This document shows positions 1 through 12,214 of a DNA stretch of 64,000 bases, piece after piece (position 1 is the first letter of the stretch; every line of letters starts with the position of its first letter). The stretch comes from Polytrichum commune. Taxonomy: Eukaryota > Streptophyta > Polytrichopsida > Polytrichales > Polytrichaceae. The notes below the pieces were generated by a model. It had not been told where the DNA came from, ran no database searches, and worked only from the letters and a program-made list of their open reading frames with translations. The stretch covers positions 68,525,554 to 68,589,553 of the forward strand of contig OX485803.1 of NCBI GenBank assembly GCA_950295325.1. Reading direction: 5' to 3'. A program made the translations under genes and the position numbers.

Positions 1-1528
1 TATCTAAATACCGGCGTGAATTTGAGCATGTTGGTCTTATGCTGATCACGATGTCCCGTGATGCAGCAAGAGATTTGTGCCTCTGTTAGGAGGTGGGCAT
101 TCACAAACTAACAACAAGAAAGGGTGTCATCTGACACTTGGTGCTACAACACAAGTCTTGAAGACCACTTCAATTAACATGGCACACCAATCTTAATGCC
201 ATGCTAAAATGGATGTTTAGTGTAGTATGAAATATAGAGTACTTGTGGATAGCACAGTTGAAGTTACACTTTATAAATCAAATTGAGACCAGCAAGTGTG
301 ACTGTGGGCTATGATTGATAATGGGAAAGATAAGGTACGAGGCTTATACATGACATGCTTCAGTATAGTAGATATAATCTCCCATATCGAAGGTGCGCAT
401 ATGTGAAGATGGTTTATCTCTTTGGAGTTCTTTCTTCCTAAATATTGCTCATGATGCAGATATCTGAGATTCGGGAAATGTGTATATATCAACTTCCTAA
501 GCTCCTAACTCTCATTGTTAAGTTTAAAGAATGTGATTCATGATTTTTACAATGCAGTTGGCTGCAATTGCACGAGTTTGGAAATTTTCTTTGGGGTCAA
601 AAGTTTAAGTAGAAGATACTAAAAACCCTGTTAAGTAGTAGAAATTGGCAAGGAGTTTTCACCTTTGCTTCTCCAGTGGATGTGGACTCCACAGGCTGAG
701 TGGCTATCAATAAAATCGCAGATCTCCACAACCTTTACACCGCAAGGTTTATACCAATGTTGATCTGAAATTGTTGTTTTTGGTTACCATTAGGGTATCT
801 ATAACGAGTATTTCACATTTTCTGAGACCAAATAGAGCATCAATATTTTAACGATATTTTTGTTTTCAACACCATTTGAGTCTATATACCATGCAAGAAC
901 CTTCATACCTAGACAAAATCGTCGCCCTAGGATCAATAAAGTTTAGAATGGTATCGATGCAAGTAATAACTCGGGTAGACAAAGATTCCCTCATCTTGAG
1001 ATACCCACCACGTATCCATATTTAACTGGTACAACATTTCTGATACGCATGGGTACAAAGGTTCTTAATGCCATTATAGATGTTGATCATTGATACCCAT
1101 GCATTCACCTATATACAGATGGAACACTCCTTTGTACCATATTGTGATAAGGATGGGGAGGTCGCTCAAGCCCTGAAGAGACTGCATGATACGCATGCAA
1201 GTACAATCTCTTCAAGATCCCAAAAATCGCCTCATTCATTGATTCCGGAATCCTGCCGATTGATTAAGGGGAAATACAACAAGGGTGCAAGGTGCCAGTT
1301 CTTACACAGCCCTGACTCGATTGAGTAACTTGAATAAACTGGGATTTTCAGCTACATGAGTTGAAAACGTCACATTGAAGACAGTCGTCAGTCCATCAAA
1401 TGCTTTGAATGATCTACAATTGAAGGCAAACAATAACCCTAGCTGTGAGAGTCAAACAGAGTGCCCATGAATAGAAATTTGCTGGAATCGTTCATTAACA
1501 AAAATTGGTGTTAACAGAGAGAAACTAC
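1..1528. other. intergenic, no gene seen
   Basis: AT-rich sequence downstream of the L17 gene. No open frame here looks like a protein. Bases about 100-260 resemble 33440-33600 (shared wording around 'catggcacacca'), so this part is probably an old dispersed repeat. A short inverted match around 1045-1062 and 1131-1139 (gtacaaagg / cctttgtac) hints at a small degraded hairpin. Confidence 0.5.
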
Positions 1529-3778
1529 CTAAACGAGCTCAATGAATGCCATGGGAGCATTATCCCCCCTTCTGGGCATGGTTCGGATGATCCTTGTGTA
1601 CCCACCGTTCCTGGCACCATACCTTTCTGGGACCTCAGCAAACAATGAGTGCACTAACTGCTTGTCATAAAGAAACCCTAGGGCTTGCCTTCTCTGGTGG
1701 AGTGAGCCTCCCTTGGCAAGGGTGATCATGTGGTCAACGTATTTCCTCATGGCGCTGGCCCGAGCGCGAGTGGTTTTGATCCTTCCATGGCGAAGAATTT
1801 CGGTTGTGAGGCCCCTGAGCAGAGCCCGCCTCTGGTCTGGAGGTCTGTTGAGCTTAGGCACCTTGCGTCCGTGCCGCATCGCCACCCACTTTGTGCCGTT
1901 GCTAATTCCAAGACCCATCAACCCGAAGCTGCATTCTGTGATTTATACAAATTTAGGAGGTTAGGATCTCCCGCTCTTTTTGTACAGAATCACGCAATCT
2001 CCAAGCCTACTTCAAAACCTCTACCAGAATGTCCACACAAGACAGAGCAACCCTATCCTCATCACACCACCTCCAATAATCTTCATCACCACAAATGACC
2101 GCAAAAAAGTAACAATGCATATACCAACCCCGGCTCCGTAATTATATTCTTGTAAGTATGGATGTTCAAACAATACTTTCAGAAAAGGTAACTGGTAAAC
2201 CATTAGATAAGAATTTGAAGCTCTTAAAGTGACATACTCAATGCAAAGCATTTAAAAAGAAGCAGTCAGAAAGTAGAATGAAATAGGAAACAAATCACAC
2301 ATGTGACAATATACAAATGGTGGCAAGCCTTTTGACCAGGGGCCAAAACACAACAATCTGCATGGAAGAAGCCACCTTCCATAACCTCCCCACTGACTTC
2401 ACCACTTCTGACAGTGGATCATGCCTTGAGTTTCTACTACTGATCTCCAGAGATAACAGGAAGACTCAAGCAAATTATTGTAGAACATGTGTGCTCACAC
2501 CTCAATTTCCACACAAAGGAAACCAGGAACAACGAGGCAAATCCCTGAAGTAGGAAAATCAGAAGCCAAAAATTTGGCTTATTTGATAAAACACCTTACT
2601 TTTTTTAAAGACGACTTTTATTTTTCCTAAGATCTCAGCTCCATAACCCAAAGGAATGACAATGTCAACCCTATCCTCATCACATCCCCCTCCCTGAAAG
2701 CAGAAAATTAAAAAAGAACACGGTAGAATTTACTAAAACACCAGCACTTGGCTCACCGATCTCCTTCCAAATCTATCTCCAAATTTGGAAACCACAAAAC
2801 GCAATTGCATCACCATTGCCAAGCAAGCTGATCTGCACTCTACTTTGATATATCTTCCAAAATGCAGGGTTCATCAAAGGAATGGCACCCCTGCCCAACC
2901 TCTAACCCTCTCTGCCAGGACAGAATTGAAATACAAAACCCCTGCAGCCCAATGCCCGGCTCCATAACATTCAATCTGCTTACAAATCCTCTACCAGAAA
3001 GTGCACTCAACAAAAGCCACTGGCAACCCACCACCCTTGGTCAAATCACCTCTAACTCCCTCGCCAGGACATAATCGACCACAACCAGCTAACTGATGCC
3101 GCAATCTCCATATTGTCCTCAGAAAATTCCATCAAGATTAAACTCCATAAAATAAGATGGAAAGATGTATTCAAAATGACAAAATATTATCTTCCTCCCT
3201 ACATTGCGAACGAAATTGACCGGAAATAGGCAAACCACAAAACCTCAAAATTGAAATACAAAACCCCCGCTAGCCGATGCCCGTCTCCATAACATCCAAT
3301 TTCCCTCACAAATCCTCGACAAAAACCAATGGCAACCCCACCCTTCGTCAAACCTAACTGCCTTGCGGGAACAAAATCGACCACAACCAGCTACCCAAAG
3401 CCCCAATCTCCACTATCCCTTCTAGAAATTCCATCACATTGTAACCTCCCAAAAAGAAGATGGACAGATACACTAAGAAATACGAAACAACATCTTCCTC
3501 CCTACATCGCACACTGAATTGACCAAAAAAACGCAAACCGCAAAACATCACTCACCAGAGCGCAATTGCAGAGGATTCTCGGTACGCAGGCCAGAGAACG
3601 CTTGCAATGCCACGACGCTGCCCTTGGCCGACGCGCGAGAGGAGAGGCGAACACCCGTCCAGCTCCTGGAAGCTCCGACACGGCCACTGGAGGTGGCTGC
3701 GTTTTTGTGCGCCACGCCGCCCACGGCAGGCAGGGCGGCCTGCAGAGACGCCATGGAGAAGGTGGACGCCATGGCCAT
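1529..3778 (-). CDS. RPL17: plastid 50S ribosomal protein L17, nuclear-encoded
   Basis: Bacterial-type bL17 of the chloroplast large ribosomal subunit, made in the cytosol and imported. There are two coding exons: 3556-3778 and 1529-1935 (stop TAG at 1529-1531). The donor at 3555 reads GTGAGT and the acceptor at 1936-1937 is AG. Exon 1 ends in phase 1, and the join gives one frame of 209 aa. Residues 1 to about 75 are Ser/Ala/Arg-rich and start [11 protein letters not shown], a typical chloroplast transit peptide. From about residue 94 the conserved L17 core follows: [20 protein letters not shown], then [28 protein letters not shown] and the C-terminal [18 protein letters not shown]. This closely matches plant plastid L17 as remembered. 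I chose the MAMAS start because it begins the transit peptide; in-frame codons further upstream look non-coding. The GC-rich leader continues to about 4018. Confidence 0.93.
2925..3556. repeat. degenerate tandem duplication (about 324 bp) in the RPL17 intron
   Basis: Bases from about 2925 (attgaaatacaaaacccctg) recur from about 3249 (attgaaatacaaaaccccc). They are followed in the same order by matching blocks: 'ctccataacat', 'caaatcctc', 'atcgaccacaaccagcta', 'caatctcca', and 'atcttcctccctacat'. The second copy ends within a few bases of the exon 1 donor. Looser related fragments lie at about 2020-2090 and 2639-2700. Confidence 0.75.
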
Positions 3779-4025
3779 CGCCGGTTTGGCAAACCCTAGG
3801 CAGCGATGGGCGAAGCTGTGAGTGCTTGGTTCAATTTGAGGGAGGAAGAAGAGCAGCGAAGAGAGGAAGAAATGGGCCGCACAAGCAACAGGAGAAGGGG
3901 AGTGAGAAATGGCTAAGGGAGTGGGAGTGGGAGCGGATAGGGCTCCCATGGCCGTGGGAGATGGGGCGGGTCCCGCCGTGATAAGGGGTCCTATTGCCGT
4001 GATAGGGAGCCCCTCCACTGAATTA

Positions 4026-4410
4026 AGGGAGGATGGGTGTTAAATGGTTAGTTTTTTCTGACTAGCCCAGTTCTCTTAGGATATGAAACATCCAATTACC
4101 TAGTACGAGATGGTTAGCAAATCTAAATGGAGGTCGTGGCCAATTTCCTCATAAGTTTTGGAGCTCATATGAATATTTTGCTCATTATCAAAGAGAATGT
4201 TCTCATGCTCATTAAAAGCTCATATAGGCCTCCCCATACATTGTTGACCATTGACCCTAGAATAGTTAGCGTATTTTGAGCATGCAATCCAATATTTTAT
4301 AAATGTGTGTCATTATGGTTATCGGTTATTGGAGCCACACCAAAGCACGTACCACTCAAATACGGATGCCCGATTAAGATGGGTATTTGAATTAGGCATG
4401 TCTACATCAT
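4026..4410 (+). mobile_element. MITE family A, copy 1 (diverged ends)
   Basis: Non-coding element of about 385 bp that shares its whole length with the copies at 6996, 12817, 18218, 32396 and 37943. Shared landmarks in order: 'cttaaatgg' near the start (ttaaatgg here), 'ctaggatatgaaac', 'gatggttagcaaatc', 'ttggagctcatatgaat', 'gagcctagaatggtta', 'ttttgagca', 'gagccacaccaaa', 'accactcaaata', and 'ggcatgtctac' at the end. No coding capacity. Confidence 0.7.
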
Positions 4411-6481
4411 CTCCTTTGATATGTCATGAGTTGTTTTGCATACAAAATCAATCATTTCTTTCCACTACTTGTAGTGCTCTGAGGTAGTGCTTGCATTTGA
4501 ATACAAGACAACCCAATTTGGTTCATCGGGGGGCAAACTCGTTTATATTGGAGGGATTCGTTGTTTACACATTGTTAGTTGAGTCCCCTTGACACTTCAT
4601 TTATTATGTCGAGTTTGCCTGAATCAATAACTTTGGCTCTACACACACTTGTAATAAGAAATTAAACACATGATGATGAGCATATCCAAATTGAGGCCAC
4701 AAGTATTGTTCTTATTGTTTTTGGAGCTCATATGATTACTTAATCATTATGATAAAATCTCCGTCCTCTTAAATAATTTTATTATAGGTCCCTACAATTA
4801 TTTTCATTATTGATTCCAAGAATAGCTAGTTAACAAGATCTGAGCAGAAAGCCCACATATATCTCATCACCTAATCAATTGCAAAAGAAATTATGATGTA
4901 CTCCACAACATGCTCGTTCGAAGATATTGCATATGCACCCATGTTTAATGGTCCAACTTGGGATTGAGTACCCAACCCACAATTAGGTAGCTTGTCCCCA
5001 TCTCAAGTATGTTAAAGATTTCACTAAACAAAAAACAAAACAAAAGGGAAATCCACAACAAGACAAGACAAAATAAAATCCTTGGCCACATGGCTCAAAT
5101 GCAGACTTGTGACCACACGAATGCAAAAGACAAAGTCATTTTGAAGAAGGTCGCTTTCTTACATGTTTGCACTAAACCACCTTCTATTTTCTCAAGCATC
5201 TAGGGTAAGTGCGCCATAGACCGAATGTGGCCCACGGACCGCACAGCCACCGCATAGTTTTCAATCCTGAGAACTCTCACGGGAACTTCGGGAACATTTA
5301 GGGATTTTCGGAGAGAACGTGAATGTACAGGTACCGCACACTATGCGGTGAAGGGCTCACTAAGCTCTTGAGATCCACCTATGTATGTTTGGATTCAATT
5401 TGTGATAGCTTTCACAAATCAAAATATCTTTCATTTTTATTTTTTTGTAAGAGAATCCTCACTTCACAATTAACAATCCTTCAAAATTTGAAACAATTTA
5501 AGCTTGTAAATTTGTACTTACAAGGATTTGAAGATTGATCGTGCGGTCATTGGCGCACTTACCTTAAGTGTTGTGAGGATTAACCTACTTGACAATCACC
5601 TTCCATTCTCAAGAATCCAAGTGTTGTGGGTGGCTAACTTACTTGGTGCTCTTTACTCATTGCCCTCCAAACAAAATGAGAGCCTTTTAGCTTAGACTGC
5701 TCACCTTCCTAGATTCTAACCTCAAACCCTCCATGCAACATACATTCATCCACATGTCCCTTCTAGTTCCAAACCTACGAGTGGCGCCTCCTCCCTATAG
5801 TGCCCTCATTATGCAAACCTTGTTATTGGAACCCCCTATCAAAACTTAGGAAAAAAAATTGTACATTTGCTAGCATTGAAGGCAAACTTTTTCATCGGAA
5901 GTAAGTTATCATTGTGCAGTGTTAAGGATTAAGACATGCCATTGCAATAGGTACTATGAGTCTAGACTGTTGCTAAGTAATACAACCAAGGGTTAGGAAT
6001 AAACATGTTATGATTCTCAAAAAGTGATGGCCCAAGTCTGAGTGTTGCGGCAAGGTCCATGTAGAATATGACATCTCTTTAAGTATTTAGAAAAGGTGAA
6101 GTACCTAATACCATATGCACACTTATTGAGGCTTAACAATGTTATGAGGGATGGCCCAATAATAATTCCATTGTTGTCAAGCAACGTGCCTAAACTTGTT
6201 GGTAAACTCTTAGTGCCATTGACCCCTTAAAATAACCATTGGTATACATACCTCATCGTAGTAAATAAGGTGTCAAAAGAGTGAGGTTCTCGTAGCCAGT
6301 GGGACTGCGCCACGTCATCACACGAGGTCGTCTCTCTCAAGAGGGAGCTAATCCCTGTGCTCTTGCGATCGAGCATTCGCGAGCGTGGTGCAAAGAGAGC
6401 TAGGTTTAGGGTTTCAAGCGGACGCCATAGCCACACCTCAGAGCTCACCGCGGGCGCGGCAACAAAGAAAAGGCCGTCACA
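4411..6481. other. intergenic between RPL17 and the NDUFA1-type gene
   Basis: No gene recognised. Parts of 4700-4990 resemble scrambled MITE family A sequence ('tttggagctcatatga', a call to 'cattattgattcca'), suggesting an old fragment. Short open frames (5009-5203 and 5323-5538) have no recognisable domain and are taken as chance. From about 6290 the composition turns GC-rich; this is the likely 5' leader and promoter of the next gene. Confidence 0.45.
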
Positions 6482-6850
6482 ATGTCGTGGGAGGCGATGC
6501 TGCCCATGGGCGTCATTTCGGCCATGATTTTCGTCATGGGGACATCGCAGTTCGTCATCCACACGGCCATCTATGGCAAGGTATGTGTATCCAATCCCGG
6601 CTTACTTCCATCCGATGACAGAAAAGAGATTTGGTGAACGCGATGTTGAGTCATACAGAGAGGGAGAAATCCGTTTACAAAGGATTTACTACGTCAGATT
6701 TTGGATGCTGTCATTGCGTTGATGATTTCGCGGCATTGTGTGCAGCCGAAGCATCCTAGACACGATGCATGGGACCGAGCTATGGACGAGAGGGATGCGC
6801 GGTTGAAGGAAGAGTATGCGAAATCTCAACAAGTAAGCTTAAGTATCTGA
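6482..6850 (+). CDS. mitochondrial complex I MWFE-type subunit (NDUFA1 family)
   Basis: Small single-helix subunit of NADH:ubiquinone oxidoreductase in the inner mitochondrial membrane. Exon 1 is 6482-6580 and ends AAG before a GTATGT donor. Exon 2 is 6746-6850 and follows an AG acceptor at 6744-6745. The join is in phase 0 and gives 67 aa, close to the 65 or so of plant homologues. Residues 1-33 start MSWEAMLPMGVISAMIFVMG and form one hydrophobic helix, followed by the family's SQFVIH-x-x-IYGK-PKH. Exon 2 carries the charged tail with HDAWDRAMDERDARLKEEY. The first ATG after the GC-rich leader is used. The last codons include CAAGTAAGC, a possible donor, so the final five residues before the TGA could instead be intron; the length match favours the plain reading. 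Confidence 0.82.
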
Positions 6851-6995
6851 AAATTCCTCATCATGTCAAGGACTTAGTATTGTCGCATTGCTGTTTGACA
6901 TGCATCTGTGTAGTTGTAAACCATAGCGGTATTCCAATCATAACTTTGTGATTGAGAGAAAGACATGCATAATTTGGAAGGTTGAATCGTCAATC

Positions 6996-7360
6996 AAGGT
7001 AAGCGGGTCTTAAATGGACGATTTCAGCTCTTCATACACTTCTCGTAGGATGTAAAATTCACAATTAGTGCAAGATGAGTAGCAAATCCAAACTATGCCC
7101 GTAGCCAGTTTCCTCATAATTTTTGGAGCTCATATTTTTAGTCATTGTCAAATTGAAGATACTGTCTTATTTAATGAACTTACAGGCCCCCTTATTTTAA
7201 TTATTGAGCCTAAATCCGTAGGAAATTCTGAGCGGGTAGTCCAATCTAGTTTAAACATATGTCTTTTTGCTGTCCTTTCTCATATCCACACCCAAGCACA
7301 CACCACTCAAAGATCGGTATCTGTTTAAGACGAGTAATTGAATCAGGCCTGCTTACCTTA
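6996..7360 (+). mobile_element. MITE family A, copy 2
   Basis: Starts aaggtaagcgggtct and ends with its rough inverse, cctgcttacctta. The interior follows the family order: 'cttaaatgg', 'gtaggatgt', 'gcaaatccaaa', 'tttttggagctcatat', 'gagcctaaat', 'ttaaacatatgtctttttg'. It is immediately downstream of the NDUFA1-type gene and may lie in its 3' transcribed region. Confidence 0.75.
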
Positions 7361-8745
7361 TCTTCTGGAACCAGTTTCTCTGGCAGAAGTATTTATCATG
7401 TCACCACCGTGCTTATACTTGCAAAGCTGGTCCTAGAAATTGTAATTGGTCATCACAATTAGGTGTCTTGTTTTGGAAATAGTTTCAGCTTCTGCTTTGA
7501 GGTTCTTGCCTCATCTGTCACTGGATCACTAACTCTTAATGGCCTAAATGTCCAAAATGGCACTCTCAATTTCAAATCAAAGGATCTCACTAGAAAAGTA
7601 TTGTTTACCAAATTGTCTCCCCAGGCAAAGCTATTGAAATTGTGTATCACCTCCAAAAGCTTGATTATAACATTCCATGATAGGTTATCCTCATGAATTG
7701 CTTGCATTTCAAGAGGCTTTTCAACAAATTGATCACTGCAAGATTACATAATGCATGCAACTTTGCACCAACCTCTAGTAGCTGTACCAATTCTGTCAAG
7801 TTCAACATCAAAACAATTAGATGTGTGATCATGATAAATTTTGAGTTTTTTATTCTAATTTCATTATGGGAGGAACAAATGTAGTTTTCATATTCTTAAA
7901 TGTATGGATGTGTTCCTTTGATGGTGCCTCACAGCTTCTCTTTTGTGATAGTTCTCTAGAAATCCTTAAAAATGTTACTTTATAGCAAAGCTTAGAAATG
8001 CTGTTCACCTCCCAGGCCTGTAAAGGTTAAAGTAATCTACATAGCTACCTTTGAAGCCAACTAAAGAGATTGGTCCATATGATATCAAGGATATTATAAT
8101 TTGATGCTTTTCGGGGAGCTTGTGGGAACTGAAGCTTTGACCATAAGCATTCAAATGTCATGGACCCTGATATCTTGTCTCTGCTGTACCAAGACCACGT
8201 AAATGAGCCAGTTGAGTAACCCAGTGTTTTTATTGTGCAGAAATGATCAATCTCCTTGTTATTGAACCTACAAGGCATGTGGATGATTGCCTTCCACAAG
8301 CGCCCTTTTGTAGATGTATACAGACATGCTCTTGAAATGCTCATCACATTGTACTTGTTGCAGCCTTTCAAAATGTGCTTGGGCTGTTCTCTTATGTAGT
8401 AGTGAATAGTATTGCAATAAGTTGAGATTCTCTTCTTGTTTTCTTTAACCTTGTTATCTGCTCTTTGCAGATGAAGGGCATTGTCACATTCATGAAATGA
8501 AAATTGTAGGCAGTTTGCTCCAGAATCCACTGTGCTGAATTCTGCATCATTGTCCATATTCCTTCTGCACAATTCCCATGCAAGTGTTAACAACCAAAAA
8601 TACTCTGAAGTTTGTGAACTGTTTTATGAGTAGAGCCGAAGAATAATCATACTAAAGTGAGAGAGGCTCAATTTCTCTCACTTTGCTGCATTCAGCAGAA
8701 TCGAGTACTGAACTTGGGGTCAAGTTCTGCACTAAACTAATGTCA
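7361..8745. other. intergenic, no gene accepted
   Basis: The longest open stretch is a 182-codon minus-strand frame (8045-8593). It lacks any recognisable domain, is Cys/His/Lys-biased like random AT-rich sequence, and has no convincing splice partners. It may include the 3' untranslated part of the complex I gene. Confidence 0.4.
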
Positions 8746-9433
8746 GTACACTAAATTGTCCTCTTAGTGTGGGTGGAAAATCAATGTGGAGATAATGAAT
8801 TGCTTTGTCAGGGTGGAGATAATGTGGGCCCAATAACCCGGGCCTTCCCTGGAGATTAGGTGGTATGAATTAAACTAATAGCATAAAGTACACTAAATAT
8901 GATAATTAGTGTCATATGGTAATTTATGCACTATGGTAACGTTTCAATTGACACTTCTAATGAATAAGTGAACAAATATTGTCATGGATGATGGATGAGT
9001 TCGTCCATTAGTCAAAACCCTACGTTCTCTTGTCAGCAACTTGTGATGAAATATTGTCATGGATGATTCAAATTTGGATGAAAAATAATTTGGAAAGTGA
9101 TAGTAATTGCAACACTGTAAATCTATAATCCCCCCAAAAAATTACAAGGAATGACAATAAATGTTGGGTTAAGATTTAGTGTTGGTAACACTACACCACA
9201 ATTTACAATTAGTATTGAGCACGACAATTAGAATTGGTGACACTCAATATCATATTTAGTGGAGCACTTAAGGAGCATGAAGTAAAATAGTCACCCACAT
9301 CAATTTCCTACAAATAATTAATGTGGCTCACATAATTCTCAACAAGAGTTTTGGTGTGAGTTGAGAAATTAATGTGGGTTCTAGACAATTACAGTGGCCA
9401 CATTGCCTAAGAGGACAATGTAATTTAGTGTAC
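8746..9433. mobile_element. terminal-inverted-repeat element carrying a nested MITE
   Basis: The left end 8746-8767 begins GTACACTAAATTGTCCTC and is repeated inverted at 9407-9433, where the inverse reads GTACACTAAATTACATTGTC then CTCTTAG. The difference is a 5-bp indel. Inside, 8769-8887 and 9266-9406 also contain matching inverted blocks: 'gtgtgggtggaaa-tcaatgtgg' on one side against 'ccacatcaatt' on the other. The middle (about 8888-9265) is a separate MITE of family B. Sequence at 16570-16790 resembles the outer element's interior. Confidence 0.65.
8888..9265 (-). mobile_element. MITE family B, copy 1 (nested)
   Basis: Ends with inverted 'actaaatatgat-attagtgt' type termini. The body is shared in reverse orientation with copies at 19738, 24349 and 44686: 'gttaccatagtgac', 'catccatgacaa', 'cacaagttg', 'tgttgcaattactgtcact', 'accaacactaaat'. 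Its two ends fall inside the larger element at 8746-9433. Confidence 0.75.
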
Positions 9434-10131
9434 CTCCCTACTACTCACCTTCTACATGCTCACTTATTTTCCTATAAAATAGCCAAACATGTTGAGATTC
9501 CTTGCAAGATTCTTAATGGGACGGCTTGCACAACTTGGCACTTGTTCGACCTTTGCAACTCTACTTATGGGGCATTCCCACCTGACTTTAGTTAAGACCC
9601 AAAGTATTTCCTAAAAACCGGGTAAAGCTCCCTCGGTTATAGCGGAGGCATCCGACTATCCCAATGCACCTACAAGAACTTGCTCCGGAGATTTCCAAGT
9701 AGGTTTTAGTTAAGTAGCTTTCACACATGTTCATGGTTTTATCTACCAAGCAATGACATGTTGGGTAGTTTTTGTCCCATCCCCAAATGCCTTACTACTC
9801 ACCTATCTTACCATCGGTTTTTGTTAATGAAGCTCCTCGTGCCCTCATAGCTAAGACTAAAAAGCAACCAATCACAAGGGTGGGAGGCGACACTTTTAAA
9901 GTTCCTATATTCTTGCCTCATGTTTAGGTACCGATGGGAGGGTCGGTGGTTGAGGCTTAAAACCTCCACTTTTAAGCCATGCCACATCATTTGCCACCTA
10001 GGTTCAGCACTAAAAAGAGCCGTATGTGTGAACCCTAGATAACTAAAACCGCTTTTAGACTAAAACTACTTCTAACTAATGTCAAGTGGGAATGCCCCAT
10101 TATTATGTTCTGTAGGCTTTGCATGCTAAGG
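9434..10131. other. intergenic, nothing recognised
   Basis: No gene or clear repeat boundary. Both strands have only short frames. Confidence 0.4.
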
Positions 10132-10513
10132 GAGAGGGAATTATCGCATATGAGCATACCTCTCATGCATTCAACACTAAGCCCTAAAATAGTATGTAGC
10201 TTGGAGATTACTTTTTTAAAGTTGATTGACACCAAAATAAACTTTGAAGACCCAAAAGTAGCCTACTCGAGGTTATTTGAGGCCTATCTCGCCCTATCTC
10301 ACACAAGCTACTGCACTCCACCACTCTAGAGTTTTAGTTGGTTTGAAACCATCTTGGTGTACTTTCAATCCCATTAGCCTTTTCAAATTCCCGGACTTTA
10401 ATATCAATTTCATTTCATTTGAAATGAAGCAACAACAAACCTAAGTTAGAGAAGGTCATATTTTTATGGTGGATGGATGAGAGGTATGTTAGTATACGAT
10501 AATTCCCTCTCTC
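10132..10513. mobile_element. MITE family D, copy 1 (interrupted)
   Basis: Begins gagagggaattatcgcatat and ends with the inverse at about 10490-10513 (tatacgataattccctctct). The same long terminal inverted repeat occurs at 42698-42934 and 43192-43432. This copy is about 140 bp longer than the others, with unrelated sequence at roughly 10275-10440. Confidence 0.65.
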
Positions 10514-11730
10514 CCATGCTAAGGTGTGGCGCTATTGTGGGCACCATCAAGTTCACAAACAATTTTGACCCTATGATCACATTAGAATTATCTCATATAG
10601 TTAGAAATTATGAACTATGAAAATTGTCATTTGATGTTTCATGATTGAAATTGACATGTAAAAGTTGAAAGAGGTCAAAGTAAAGATTGTCCTTCTCTAT
10701 TAACAAAGAGTAACTACTAAGAATGAGCAATGAACATGGATTGAAGGTAAAGCCAAAACCACAATCATACACGCAAAGTTAATAAAAGAGAAGACTCTCC
10801 AATATATTAAGGGTTTGCCATTGCAAAGTATAGAAGGATTGTAAGCAAACAATCCAAGATTCCTCGAATTTAACATCCAATCTTCACCAAAGCTAACATA
10901 ACTAGACTGCCACAAAACCTTGGTCTCCAACTTAAGTACTCGATTCGGGTCAACAAGCTTTCTAGGAGTGTTCTCTCTTGACCTATCGTTCATTATCTTA
11001 TCCTATCACACTTGGAACCTTCTAAAGGTAAGTAAAAAAACAACCCTAACGGCAAGAACTCCTTCCCCATGGCAACTATTGAAAAGTATGGTTAACATAG
11101 GCCTTCTCAATGAATATGTTAAATGTTAAACTTAGAATGATGTCAATATTTTGAGCACATAGTTAAATTCAATCGTAACATATCTTACTTAGTCCAATGT
11201 CATTATATGATAAATTTTTTTTTTTGGTGTCCATCCTTCACTATTACTTGTACCGTGTAGCATTTAGAAAAAGGTCTCCAAGTAATAAGAGTGACCACCT
11301 AAGGAAGTTTTCCAGGACCACTCTTGAAGGTAAGCCTGGCAAAATGTGTGGCAAGAATTTGGGCTATAGTTCATGGACTTCTCTATGCTTGGAAATATCA
11401 CCCTGGTGCCCTCAACTAATCAACCTTCAAACACACTACTTATTGCTCTCATCCAGACAACGGGATACCATGTACATTTAGAGAGCCATGGCCCAAGGAA
11501 GCAAATTGGGTTTCCCATTTTGGTCCAAGCCAATTCTCTTCCTTTAGACTGTATCAAATTTTGTCTTGTGCATTAAAATATAGTTTCACCTCATTAGAAT
11601 ACAAATCACTTAAAGGCCTTGAAATTGATTTAGTGGATCAAACCAATCACACACAAGGAATTACGCATGTCAGAGCCCAAAATTGGCCTTGACTTCTCAT
11701 GTAAAGTGGCCCTAAAGCCTTTAGCGTAAA
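10514..11730. other. intergenic, no gene seen
   Basis: AT-rich. Only short frames are present, none with recognisable features. Confidence 0.4.
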
Positions 11731-11966
11731 CAAGTCTTTAGGGTCACTTCAAATACAAGATTGAATGCCCATGACCATTGCATTCTGAAATCTCAAAATG
11801 GTCAAAAAGATAGTGACTGTCCAAATTCACTTCACACTAGAAGGTGACAACCTAAGAATCTAAAAAATTTATCACGAATGGAAAATCTACATGAATTCCT
11901 ACACACAAACTATAAAATTTGTTTCATGATCTGGCCCTTGGCTCGTGTGTGAAAGCGGCCCTTAGT
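11731..11966. mobile_element. MITE family C, short degenerate copy
   Basis: The left end 'agggtcacttca' and right end 'ggctcgtgtgtgaaagcggcccttag' match the family C termini seen at 17.7 and 22-23 kb. The interior is cut down to about 236 bp but keeps 'cacttcacacta' and 'tacatgaattcctac'. It lies just upstream of the fibrillin gene. Confidence 0.55.
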
Positions 11967-12214
11967 AGTATACGAAGTCGCCTTCTTCCCCAATCCTGGA
12001 ACACCACCTCAGACGCCAACCGGTGATGTCGCAGTGCCCAGTCATCTCCTGTGGAGCTAATAATGTAAGGAATTTGCAATTGTGCTGCAGGATTTGGTTG
12101 CGGCATCCTTTGCTCTCGCAGATTGGGAGCAGCCGGTCCGCACATGTAAGCTTACAGACACACTCAGTAAGGTAACTTACAGTATTAGCTTCACAATTGA
12201 CTGCTTGGTCGCTC

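Noticed and set aside
3519-3981. Plus-strand open frames of 77-124 codons
   Set aside because: They are antisense to the first exon and leader of the plastid L17 gene, whose minus-strand reading is unambiguous.
8045-8593. Minus-strand open frame of 182 codons
   Set aside because: Long for this region, but no domain, no sensible splice partner and a residue mix typical of AT-rich noise.
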